Source of the DNA: an uncultured Paracoccaceae bacterium
GTDB taxonomy: Bacteria > Pseudomonadota > Alphaproteobacteria > Rhodobacterales > Rhodobacteraceae
Length of the DNA stretch: 64,000 bases
Direction: 5' to 3'
NCBI GenBank assembly: GCA_947503775.1
Contig: CANNFE010000002.1
Location: 310,001-374,000, forward strand
The stretch's first letter is position 1, and the number at the start of each line of letters is the position of its first letter. Positions 36,699 to 44,349 of the stretch are shown in pieces. A program made the position numbers and the translations under genes. The notes below the pieces were generated by a model. It had not been told where the DNA came from. It worked only from the letters and a program-made list of their open reading frames with translations, and ran no database searches.

Positions 36699-37457
36699 TC
36701 AGCGCGGGATGGCCAAGACGTCGGTATGCCCGATTGATGCGGCCGAGGTCGCAAGCCGCGCGCGCCTGTCGTCAAGCCAGACATCCGCCTCTTCGCATCC
36801 GATCTCAGCCGCCGCATCTTTGATCCCGAGAAGGAGTTCATCCTGCAGCGCAGCCTGCCCGGGTCCCAGCTGCCACGGGCTGTCACCGATGACCACGTCG
36901 AACCCATGCTCCGCAAAGACCCGCCGGGTTTCGCTGGCGGATTGCGGCCCGGTGGCGGGGCCGATCCCTTTGTCGCGCAGCTGATGCGCGTTAAAGGACG
37001 AGGTGATCTTGGCATCGTCGGGCAACGACGGCGTCCAGGACATGTGGCCGTTGTAGTTGAGCGCGGCGTAAAGCGGCAGGCCCGCCGCGCGCAGGCGCCT
37101 TGCCAGGGCGTCTATCCAACCGAGTGGCATCAGATCCAGCAGCGCAGACGCTGTGACGAGCCCTGCGCCCTCCAGCGGCAGCGCGCCAATATCCCGCAGA
37201 TCGACGCGGATCTGCTCGGAATTCGGATGACGTTGAGCCGCGACCTCAAGCAAGGTTTCATCGGCATCGAGAAAGCGCCACGCCCCCTCTGGCACGGCGC
37301 TGCCGAAAGCGCGTGCGGTCGACCCGGTTCCGCTTCCCAGATCAAGGACGAATTGGCCCGCCCCGGCGCAGGCGGCCGCGCGCGCCAGCAGGGATGGATC
37401 GCGTGCGGCGTGATCGGCCGGCTCGCGCAGGTCGAGCCAGTCGTGGGGAAACCCCAT
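36699..37457 (-). CDS. Class I SAM-dependent methyltransferase
   Basis: A 252-aa Rossmann-like methyltransferase with motif I FVLDLGSGTGSTARAFG, an acidic motif II (RFLDADETLLEVA) and a later LVTASALLDLMPLGWI. The ATG at 37457 sits 1 bp after the PTPS-like gene's stop and gives a sensible N-terminus (MGFPHDWLDLREPADH); an in-frame extension to 37538 overlaps that gene. It is coupled to the PTPS-like gene and followed by the GTP cyclohydrolase II set. A methylated pteridine or pyrimidine is a plausible product; the acceptor is unknown. Confidence 0.87.
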   Translation of the reverse strand: MGFPHDWLDLREPADHAARDPSLLARAAACAGAGQFVLDLGSGTGSTARAFGSAVPEGAWRFLDADETLLEVAAQRHPNSEQIRVDLRDIGALPLEGAGLVTASALLDLMPLGWIDALARRLRAAGLPLYAALNYNGHMSWTPSLPDDAKITSSFNAHQLRDKGIGPATGPQSASETRRVFAEHGFDVVIGDSPWQLGPGQAALQDELLLGIKDAAAEIGCEEADVWLDDRRARLATSAASIGHTDVLAIPR

Positions 37458-37458
37458 C

Positions 37459-37854
37459 TTAGATATCCGCCTCGTACCAGCCGCGGGCGACATGGCTTTC
37501 GTGGAGCGAAACCTTGATCCGGCAGACGCGCCCGCCATCGCCCAGGCCGGTGGTTTTGACGTCGCTGCGAAGCTGCTCCCAGATGTGATGGCAGAGGAAT
37601 TCGGTCGTCGTGATCTTCCCCTTGAAGGCGGGCACCTCGTCCAGATTGGCGTAGTTGAGCGGCTTGAGCGCGCGGCTCAACGCCTCTGTCGCAAGGCCGA
37701 TATCGACGACGAGGCCGTTTTCATCGAGATCCTTGGTAAAGAAGGCGGCATCGACCACGAAAGTCGCGCCGTGCATCCCTTGCGCGGGGCCGAATACGGG
37801 CGACGGCAGGGAATGGGCGATCATGATGTGGTCACGGACTTCTACAGCAAACAT
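37459..37854 (-). CDS. 6-pyruvoyl-tetrahydropterin synthase-like protein with degenerate active site
   Basis: A 131-aa protein of the PTPS/QueD T-fold. By manual alignment to E. coli QueD: His14 (IAHSL) and His28 (MHGAT) match two zinc ligands, but the third ligand, the second His of HGH, is Ala30. The catalytic Cys position is Ala24. The LDHHYLND segment reads LNYANLDEVP, so the catalytic His is lost. The C-terminal Glu survives in SLHESH. It is therefore unlikely to perform the normal QueD or PTPS reaction. AAGGA precedes the ATG by 6 bp. It is first in a coupled pair with a methyltransferase and divergent from an EEP-family hydrolase. Confidence 0.84.
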   Translation of the reverse strand: MFAVEVRDHIMIAHSLPSPVFGPAQGMHGATFVVDAAFFTKDLDENGLVVDIGLATEALSRALKPLNYANLDEVPAFKGKITTTEFLCHHIWEQLRSDVKTTGLGDGGRVCRIKVSLHESHVARGWYEADI

Positions 37855-37953
37855 GGGTGTCCTTCGATTTTCTTCAGAGTTGATCTGCCGTTATGGGCAG
37901 TTGGATGATTGATTTCCCGCAGGATTAGGGTGTTGTTGCGCCAGACCTATTAG

Positions 37954-38715
37954 ATGGAAACGATGACCTCTGACGCGCGCGATATGGCAGATTTCTCTTG
38001 CATCACCTGGAATATCCATCGGTGCCGCGGCAATGACGGGCGGGTCGATCCGGCGCGGACCGCGGCTGTTCTTGCGGGCGACGTGTGGCGCCCGGGGACG
38101 GATGCGCTTCTTCTTGTGGAGGCCGATGAGGAATGCCCGCCCCATGCGGGTCTGCTGGATCTCGCTGAGATCGAGCGGATCACGGGGCTTACCTACGTTC
38201 ACCGCTCGCCGCAGCATCGCTGGGCCGAGCAGAGCCATGGCTTTCTGGGCATAATCCTGTTCCTGCGGGCCGAGATCAAAGTCGATGACATCGCGCTGGT
38301 GGACCTGCCCGGTCATTGCCATCGCGGCGCGGTCGTTGCCGAGCTTGAGCGCGCGGGGCAGCGCTTTCGGCTGATCGGAACGCACATGTCTCTGACGCAG
38401 GTCTTGCGTCTGGTTCAGTTGCGCACGATCAGCCAGCATATCTTTCGCAAGGACGACATGCCGACGATCCTGGCGGGCGATCTCAACGAATGGCGCCCTT
38501 GGGGTGGTCTGGCCTTGTCGCCGAACCTGCTGGGGCAACGCTTTCACGGCCCCGCCAAGGCGACGTTCCCGATCCGGCGGCCGGTCCTGCCCTTGGACAG
38601 GGTTCTGGCGACCCCGCCTGCGCGGATCATCGGCACCGAGGTCCTCGACGGGCCCGGCATTCGCATGGCGTCGGACCATCGACCGCTGGCGGCGCAGGTC
38701 TCTTTCGGAGGCTAG
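37954..38715 (+). CDS. Endonuclease/exonuclease/phosphatase (EEP) family hydrolase
   Basis: A 253-aa metal-dependent phosphodiesterase or phosphatase fold. Seen: CITWNIHRC (metal-site Asn), LLVEADEE (metal-ligand Glu), RLIGTHMSLTQ (catalytic His), AGDLNEW (Asp/Asn pair) and the terminal SDHRPLAA. No signal peptide is clear. The family includes nucleases, sphingomyelinases and inositol-phosphate phosphatases; its position between the pteridine set and the CDP-alcohol phosphatidyltransferase genes makes a lipid or phosphodiester substrate plausible. The start could be ATG 37954 or 37963 (GGAAA just before). Confidence 0.82.
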   Translation: METMTSDARDMADFSCITWNIHRCRGNDGRVDPARTAAVLAGDVWRPGTDALLLVEADEECPPHAGLLDLAEIERITGLTYVHRSPQHRWAEQSHGFLGIILFLRAEIKVDDIALVDLPGHCHRGAVVAELERAGQRFRLIGTHMSLTQVLRLVQLRTISQHIFRKDDMPTILAGDLNEWRPWGGLALSPNLLGQRFHGPAKATFPIRRPVLPLDRVLATPPARIIGTEVLDGPGIRMASDHRPLAAQVSFGG

Positions 38716-38728
38716 AGCACGCATCGGA

Positions 38729-40234
38729 TCACACGTCACCGTCGCGCTTGCGCGTCCAGCGATGCAGCCAGACGGGGCTTTGCGGGGTGCCGTCCGCGCC
38801 TCGCAAGCTCATGCGGATTTCAGCGGCGTTCAACTCGTGCGGAGCAAAGAGGAACGTGATCCGTGTGCCGTGCCCATCCGGCAGGGCGAAAGCGCTGGCC
38901 CCGAGGACCCCGCTTCCCTCCGAGCTTGAGATAACCGGCATCGGATCGTCCAGCACGCGTGCCACATCGATGACGTAGCGGCGATGGCCCGGCCGGTCGT
39001 GCTCCTGTCCGCTTCGGCTTTGAAGGATGCGGGGCAACGCGCCGACATCCGGAGGCTCTCGCGTCCATGTCAGGCGATAGGCGAACCGGTATTCCTGACC
39101 GGGCTCCAGCGCCGCTTCAGGGCGCCAGAAGGCCACGATGTTGTCGAGGAACTCGTCGTTCGTCGGCAGCTCGACCAACATGACCGCACCGGGCCCCCAA
39201 GGCTCCTGCGGTTCGACAAAGGCCGAGGGCCGGTCGTGATAGCGCGCTTCGGTATCCTGGAAATCCTCATAGGTGCGGGCGGTCTGATAAAGACCGAAGC
39301 GCTTGGGCGAGATGTCCCCGAAGGCCGATGTCTCGACGGCATTGGAGTTGGCGATGGGCCGCCAGAGAACCTCGCCCGCCCCGTTTTCGATGACGAGAAC
39401 GTCGCTGTCGTGAACCCGCGGGCGGAAGTCGTCGGAGACGGCCGCCAGCATCGGCCCTTTGAGATACATGGAAGTCAGGGGCGCGACCCCGATCTCGGTG
39501 ATCCGGGCCCTCGGGAAGAAGGTCGTAACGATGTCGATCTCGGTCTCGGCCCCTGGCCGCAAGGTCAGGTCCAGATGGCCGGTCAGCGACGGGCTGTCGA
39601 TCATTCCCTCTACCCGCACAGTGTCGCCCTCTGCCGGGTGCAGGCGGACATGGGTGAACCGCGGAAACTCCTCTGGTCCGCCGCCGCCGGTGCCGATAGC
39701 CACCGTGCGCGCCGAAAGGCCATAGACCATCGCCTCTCCGATCGCGCGGAAATAGCTCGCCCCCTGCATCACGAGAACCTCGTCCAGACGGTCCGGGGCA
39801 TTCACCGGATAGCGCAGACGGAATCCGGTGAAGCCTGCGCCCGGGCTGGTATCCGGAACCTCGTCGAAGTAGCGCTCGTCGAAAGAGAAGAGACCGGGGC
39901 TGAAAGCAATTTCCTGAATGCCGTCTTCCGTCATCTGATCGACCTTGATCGGATCGGGGAAATAGAGCCCCGGTGGCAACAGATCGAAGGCAAATCTGGC
40001 CCCGTGCGGGATCAGGGAGGCCTTTCCGGGCAAAGGGCGAATGCCGCGAAACGCATCATAGCTCAGATCGGCGAAGGGCGGCGCCAGCGGTGTCGTGTTG
40101 GGCCGATAGGGGCGCCTCTGCGCGGCACGGGCGAGATCGAGAAGCGAGAGATCGGACTGTGCCGGAGCGGTCGCGGGCAGCGAGGCGGCGGCCAGAAGCG
40201 CCGTGGAGCCTAGCAGAAGATGACGCCTGTTCAT
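38729..40234 (-). CDS. opgG: Periplasmic glucan biosynthesis protein OpgG/MdoG
   Basis: Periplasmic protein of osmoregulated periplasmic glucan synthesis, 501 aa, the usual length. The N-terminus MNRRHLLLGSTALLAAASLP has a twin-Arg followed by a hydrophobic stretch and an AQ-type cleavage site, suggesting Tat export. Later segments such as SYDAFRGIRPLPGKASL, FDLLPPGLYFPDP and EPWGPGAVMLVELPTNDEFLDN are typical of MdoG/MdoD. The ATG at 40234 with GAGG 7 bp upstream was preferred over a 42-residue extension that lacks a signal. The membrane glucosyltransferase OpgH normally paired with it is absent here. Confidence 0.93.
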   Translation of the reverse strand: MNRRHLLLGSTALLAAASLPATAPAQSDLSLLDLARAAQRRPYRPNTTPLAPPFADLSYDAFRGIRPLPGKASLIPHGARFAFDLLPPGLYFPDPIKVDQMTEDGIQEIAFSPGLFSFDERYFDEVPDTSPGAGFTGFRLRYPVNAPDRLDEVLVMQGASYFRAIGEAMVYGLSARTVAIGTGGGGPEEFPRFTHVRLHPAEGDTVRVEGMIDSPSLTGHLDLTLRPGAETEIDIVTTFFPRARITEIGVAPLTSMYLKGPMLAAVSDDFRPRVHDSDVLVIENGAGEVLWRPIANSNAVETSAFGDISPKRFGLYQTARTYEDFQDTEARYHDRPSAFVEPQEPWGPGAVMLVELPTNDEFLDNIVAFWRPEAALEPGQEYRFAYRLTWTREPPDVGALPRILQSRSGQEHDRPGHRRYVIDVARVLDDPMPVISSSEGSGVLGASAFALPDGHGTRITFLFAPHELNAAEIRMSLRGADGTPQSPVWLHRWTRKRDGDV

Positions 40235-40396
40235 GTCGGCGCCTCGTTCAGACAGACCTTTGTCCGTTAGACCGAGAGCCCGCACCGTCCCACCTTGCTT
40301 TACCACTGACACAGGATCCACTCTCTGGCTTTTCAACTTGGCGAGGGCGCGCAACGGCACGCAAGATTGGGGACAAATACCATCTGGCGTGGTGAC

Positions 40397-40954
40397 TTAG
40401 CGCGCGTCTTTCGAAAAGACCGGCCACATGCGCGAGAAAATGCCATCCCGCCGGACCAGGCCATGGAATGCGGCGGCGCCCACATGCATGGCGATCAGCG
40501 CAATGATTGCGTAGCCCGCATAATAGTGAACCATCTTGGCAACCTCGGCCAGCGCATCGGAGCGCGGCACAAGGGCAGGCACACCCATGGCATCGAGCGC
40601 TTCGATGGGAAAGCCTCCGGCGCGGACCCGGATATAGCCCGAAAGGGGCATGATGAGCAAAAGCGCATAAAGCCCCACATGCGTTGCCCGCGCCGCAAAT
40701 TCCTGAAGCGCAGGAAGCTCGACAGGCTTGAGATTTGGCGGATTGAGCCAGCGATAGACAAGCCGCACAGCGATCAGGATCAGCAGAACGGTCCCGGTGT
40801 TCTTGTGCGCGATGAACATCGTATTTCGGATCCCGCGGCTGATCGTTTCGTTCAGCATCAGAAAACCGACGGGGATCATGCAAAGAACGAGCAGGGCCAT
40901 CGTCCAGTGAAGCAGCCGCGCTGGCAGTTTGTATCTCGTTGCAAGGTCTTCCAT
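40397..40954 (-). CDS. Cytochrome b561
   Basis: Inner-membrane di-heme b-type cytochrome, 185 aa with four TM helices. Candidate heme-ligand His residues appear in RLLHWTMA, IAHKNTGT, ATHVGLYALLLIMPLSG and MHVGAAAFHGL, in the order typical of bacterial b561. Such proteins carry electrons from quinol, often to superoxide or a periplasmic partner. It lies 162 bp upstream of opgG on the same strand and divergent from the phosphatidyltransferase gene by 31 bp. A link to either neighbour is not evident. Confidence 0.9.
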   Translation of the reverse strand: MEDLATRYKLPARLLHWTMALLVLCMIPVGFLMLNETISRGIRNTMFIAHKNTGTVLLILIAVRLVYRWLNPPNLKPVELPALQEFAARATHVGLYALLLIMPLSGYIRVRAGGFPIEALDAMGVPALVPRSDALAEVAKMVHYYAGYAIIALIAMHVGAAAFHGLVRRDGIFSRMWPVFSKDAR

Positions 40955-40985
40955 AATCCGAACTCGTTTTTGTTGTGGTTTTGCA

Positions 40986-41801
40986 ATGCTACGCCTGCCC
41001 GGACCGTATTATTGCCTGCGACCGAAAAGAAAGGGCGAGATCATAAAAGATTTCTTGAGCAAGGCCTCGGAGGCAGGGCGATCTGGCGCGCCGCGGTCCG
41101 GCTCTCTTGCGCCTGTCGCGGCGTTCGGCCTTGCCTCCGGTCTTGGGGCGGGGGCCTTAATCCTTGTTTCGGAGCTGCTCTTTGGTGCGCAAGAGAGCAT
41201 GCCAAGCATCGGTGCGGCCCTGCTCGCCTATCTCGCCGCGACGGCGTTCAGCGCCTCTGCGATCCACCAGAGCTATCCGCATGCCAAGCTTGGGCTCTGC
41301 AATCTCGCCACGCTTGCGCGTCTGGTGATTGTCGGGGTTCTTCTGGTCGCGGTGCTCGAGCGGGCCATGCCGAACGCGGCCTTGCTGGCGTTGGCGATCC
41401 TGTCCTTGTGCCTTGACGGAGTGGACGGCTGGCTTGCACGCCGTCAGGGGCTATCGTCGGATTTCGGGGCGCGGTTCGATGTTGAAGTCGATGCGGCCTT
41501 TGCCCTCTTGCTCGCCATCTATGCCGCCCTGACCGAAGTGACCGGCGCTTATGTCATTCTGCTGGGCCTGCCGCACTATCTGTTCTGGGCGGCCAAACAT
41601 CTCTGGCCCTGGCTGGATCGGCCCCTGCCGACCCGGTTCAGTCGCAAGGCGGTTTGCGTGATGCAGATTTCGGCTTTGATCGCACTTTTGGTGCCCCGGT
41701 TCGACGGGATGGTGATGGATGCCGTCATTCTGACCGTCGTGGCCGCGCTTGCCTGGTCTTTTGGCCGCGACATCCTGTGGCTCTATCGGGGGCGTGCGTG
41801 A
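40986..41801 (+). CDS. CDP-alcohol phosphatidyltransferase family protein
   Basis: Integral membrane enzyme, 271 aa from this start, with about six TM segments. The family signature DGVDGWLARRQG, continuing to FGARFDVEVDA (DGx2DGx2ARx8Gx3Dx3D), is complete, so it should be catalytically competent. It transfers a phosphoalcohol between CDP-diacylglycerol (or a CDP-alcohol) and an acceptor. The first 45 residues are basic and poorly conserved in appearance, no good ribosome site precedes the ATG, and a later start is possible. It begins a coupled operon with a sulfatase-fold enzyme, flippase-like protein and GT4. Substrate unknown. Confidence 0.86.
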   Translation: MLRLPGPYYCLRPKRKGEIIKDFLSKASEAGRSGAPRSGSLAPVAAFGLASGLGAGALILVSELLFGAQESMPSIGAALLAYLAATAFSASAIHQSYPHAKLGLCNLATLARLVIVGVLLVAVLERAMPNAALLALAILSLCLDGVDGWLARRQGLSSDFGARFDVEVDAAFALLLAIYAALTEVTGAYVILLGLPHYLFWAAKHLWPWLDRPLPTRFSRKAVCVMQISALIALLVPRFDGMVMDAVILTVVAALAWSFGRDILWLYRGRA

Positions 41802-43450
41802 CCGCCGCGCGGGTCAAAAGGTGGGGGAGGGTCGCTGGCGGCGCGCTGCTGGCTGCGGCGGTTCTGCATCTGGTCCTGATCCAGCCCAACCATCCCGATG
41901 CGGTCTCCTGGCGGACGCTGCTGCTTTTCCCTTTGGAGCTGCCTGCCATCCTGCTTGCGCTGATCGCGCTTGTCCCAAGTCGCCTCGGGGTTGGGGTTCG
42001 CCTTTGCCTCGTTGCGGTGTTGACGCTTATCGCGGTGTTGAAAGCGGCCGATTTCGCGATGTTTCTGGCCCTTAGTCGCAGCTTTAACCTCGTTGCGGAC
42101 TTTCCGCTTATCGTCTCGCTCTACCAGCTGACGGTGGGCACGTTCGGCCCCTTGGTTGCGGCCTTGTCGGTTGTCGCGGCGGTGCTTGCCGGTCTGGGGC
42201 TCTTTGCGGCGCTCTGGTGGGCCTGCCGCTATTGGGCGCGCCTCGCCGTGCCGGTGCCCGTCGCCTTTGTCTCAGCTCTTGCGGCCACGCTGGTGGCCGC
42301 CGTTGCCGTCGTGGAGGTCGGCGACAAGATGGGCAGATGGGACGCGCCCACGTCGATCCCGGGCACGGCGTTCACGGCGCGGATTGGCGTGGAGCGATAC
42401 CAGAGGATCCGCTCCACGCTGGCCGAACTGCGCGATTTTCGCGCAGCGGCTCAGGATGATCCGTTTGCCCAGCAAACGGGGCTTCTCGATCTGGTGGATC
42501 GCGATGTCATCATCGTGTTCGTCGAAAGCTACGGGCGGACCAGCCTCGACACACCGCTCTTTGCCGATCTGCACCGGGAAACGCTTGCGACCGCCCAGAC
42601 CACGCTGGAGGCAAGGGGGCTGAGCACGGCATCGACCTATCTGATCTCGCCGACCCAGGGCGGTCAAAGCTGGCTTGCCCATTCGAGCTTTGCCAACGGG
42701 CTGTGGATCGACAACCAGACGAGCTATCGCGCCGCGCTTAGCAGCGGGCGACAGACGCTCTTTCATCTGGCCGCGCAAGCGGGGTTTGCCACGGCCGCCG
42801 TGATGCCGCAGATCACGATGCTCTGGCCCGAATCCGATTTGATGGGGTTTGACACTGTCCTGGCGGCGGCGGACCTTGGCTATGAAGGCGCGGCCTTCAA
42901 CTGGATCACCATGCCGGATCAGTTCACATTCGCGGCCATGGACCGTCTTCTGCGGAACCCTAGGGCGGGCGGTGATACGCTTTTCATACAGGTGGCCACG
43001 GGATCCTCCCACGCGCCGTGGGTGCCGGTGCCGGACGTGATCGATTGGGAGGATCTGGGCGACGGGACTATCTTCAACCCCGTCGTGGCGGCAAGCGATA
43101 CGCCGCGTGTCGTCTGGCGGGATCATGATCGCGTGCGCGCGCAATACAGGCTGGCCGTCGATTACGCGCTTCAGGCGGTCTTTGCTTATGCCGAGCTTCA
43201 CGCCGAGGATCCTCCGCTCATGCTGATCATCGGCGATCATCAGGCCGCGGGATTTGTCGCGCTGGACGAACGGCCCCATGTGCCCCTGCATATCGTCGGA
43301 CCGGCCCATCTTGTGGAGCTGCTCGCGGGCGACGGTTTCTCGGCAGGACTGATCCCCGATGCTCAGACAGAGCCGCGTCCGATGTCGGACATGCGGGCGT
43401 ATCTGCTGACCGCGTTGACATCGGTCGATGTCAGGGAGGCCGCGCGATGA
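41798..43450 (+). CDS. Membrane-anchored sulfatase/LtaS-type phosphotransferase
   Basis: A 550-aa protein. About five TM helices occupy residues 1-170, then a large extracytoplasmic alkaline-phosphatase-superfamily domain. Seen: DVIIVFVESYGRTS (metal ligand Glu), TQGGQSWLAHSSF where LtaS/sulfatases carry their nucleophile (a Ser here), and MLIIGDHQAAG (Asp-His metal pair). The architecture matches LtaS, OpgB and EptA-like phosphoglycerol or phosphoethanolamine transferases. The GTG start overlaps the upstream stop (GTGA). It may decorate a glycan or lipid head group, possibly the OpgG-dependent glucan; the substrate is inferred. Confidence 0.85.
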   Translation: MTAARVKRWGRVAGGALLAAAVLHLVLIQPNHPDAVSWRTLLLFPLELPAILLALIALVPSRLGVGVRLCLVAVLTLIAVLKAADFAMFLALSRSFNLVADFPLIVSLYQLTVGTFGPLVAALSVVAAVLAGLGLFAALWWACRYWARLAVPVPVAFVSALAATLVAAVAVVEVGDKMGRWDAPTSIPGTAFTARIGVERYQRIRSTLAELRDFRAAAQDDPFAQQTGLLDLVDRDVIIVFVESYGRTSLDTPLFADLHRETLATAQTTLEARGLSTASTYLISPTQGGQSWLAHSSFANGLWIDNQTSYRAALSSGRQTLFHLAAQAGFATAAVMPQITMLWPESDLMGFDTVLAAADLGYEGAAFNWITMPDQFTFAAMDRLLRNPRAGGDTLFIQVATGSSHAPWVPVPDVIDWEDLGDGTIFNPVVAASDTPRVVWRDHDRVRAQYRLAVDYALQAVFAYAELHAEDPPLMLIIGDHQAAGFVALDERPHVPLHIVGPAHLVELLAGDGFSAGLIPDAQTEPRPMSDMRAYLLTALTSVDVREAAR

Positions 43451-44349
43451 GCCGCGTCTGGTTCGCCCTGCGCTGCGGCCTAACTATCGCGGTGCTCGCC
43501 GTTCTGTGGCATGCGGCGGGCGGCGAGGCTATTGCCGAGACGCTGCTGCAGGCCTCGCCCGTTTGGCTGGCGGTGGCGGTCGCAACCTTGATCCTGCAAA
43601 CGGCCCTTTCGGCGCAAAGGTGGCGACTGACGGCAGCCCAGCTTGGGCAGACGCTGCCGCGAGGCTATGCGCTGAAGGAATACTTCCTGTCCCAGGCCTT
43701 CAACCAGGCCTTGCCCGGCGCCGTCGCGGGGGATGCCGCCCGCGCCGTCCGCGCCCGTGATCAGGGCGGCTTGCTTGTCGCCGGCCAAGCGGTGCTTTTT
43801 GAGCGTCTGGCCGGTCAGATCGCCATGTTCCTGACCCTGGCGGTGGCATTCCTGTCGACCTTCCTTGTCGCTGGCGGGCTCGACTGGCCTCCGGCCATGG
43901 AGGCCACCTTGCTGACAGTGGTGGGCATCGGCATCGCGGTGCCGTTTGGCCTTTTGGGCGCCCGCCAGCATCGAGGAGAGGTGGGGGTCAAAGCGCCTCG
44001 CTGGCTGCGGCCCATGGGTGTGGCCCTGTTCGCCAGCCGTGTCCTTCCGGGGCAAATCCTGTTCGGAGCTGCGATCACGATCTGCAATCTGGCGGCGTTC
44101 GGGTTCGCGGCCCGGTCGGTTGGCGTGACCCTCTCTATCATCGAGATTGCAGCGCTGGTGCCCGTGATCCTTTTCGCGATGCTTATCCCGCTGACGGTCA
44201 GCGGCTGGGGCGTGCGGGAGGGGGCAGCGGCGCTGCTTCTTCCCATCGCAGGTATCTCCACGTCCGACAGCGTGGCCGCGAGCGTGATGTTCGGGCTGGC
44301 CTTGATGATTGCCGTGAGCCCGGGCGCATTGATGGTGATAGCGCGATGA
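43447..44349 (+). CDS. Flippase-like / lysylphosphatidylglycerol synthase TM-domain protein
   Basis: Integral membrane protein, 300 aa with about eight TM helices, of the UPF0104/LPG synthase-TM (AglD-C) family. Seen: LQTALSAQRWRL, FLSQAFNQALPGAVAGDAAR, and IPLTVSGWGVREGAAALLL, the recurrent conserved blocks of the family. It is stand-alone, without an aminoacyltransferase domain. It has ATGA overlaps with the enzymes on both sides. In this set it most likely flips or scaffolds a lipid-linked intermediate made by the phosphatidyltransferase and GT4. Confidence 0.88.
   Translation: MSRVWFALRCGLTIAVLAVLWHAAGGEAIAETLLQASPVWLAVAVATLILQTALSAQRWRLTAAQLGQTLPRGYALKEYFLSQAFNQALPGAVAGDAARAVRARDQGGLLVAGQAVLFERLAGQIAMFLTLAVAFLSTFLVAGGLDWPPAMEATLLTVVGIGIAVPFGLLGARQHRGEVGVKAPRWLRPMGVALFASRVLPGQILFGAAITICNLAAFGFAARSVGVTLSIIEIAALVPVILFAMLIPLTVSGWGVREGAAALLLPIAGISTSDSVAASVMFGLALMIAVSPGALMVIAR

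Noticed and set aside
32839-37854. A toxoflavin-type biosynthetic cluster
   Set aside because: GTP cyclohydrolase II, a RibD-like enzyme and a methyltransferase are shared themes, but no ToxC or ToxD equivalents are present, and a PTPS-like protein and MDR dehydrogenase are added.
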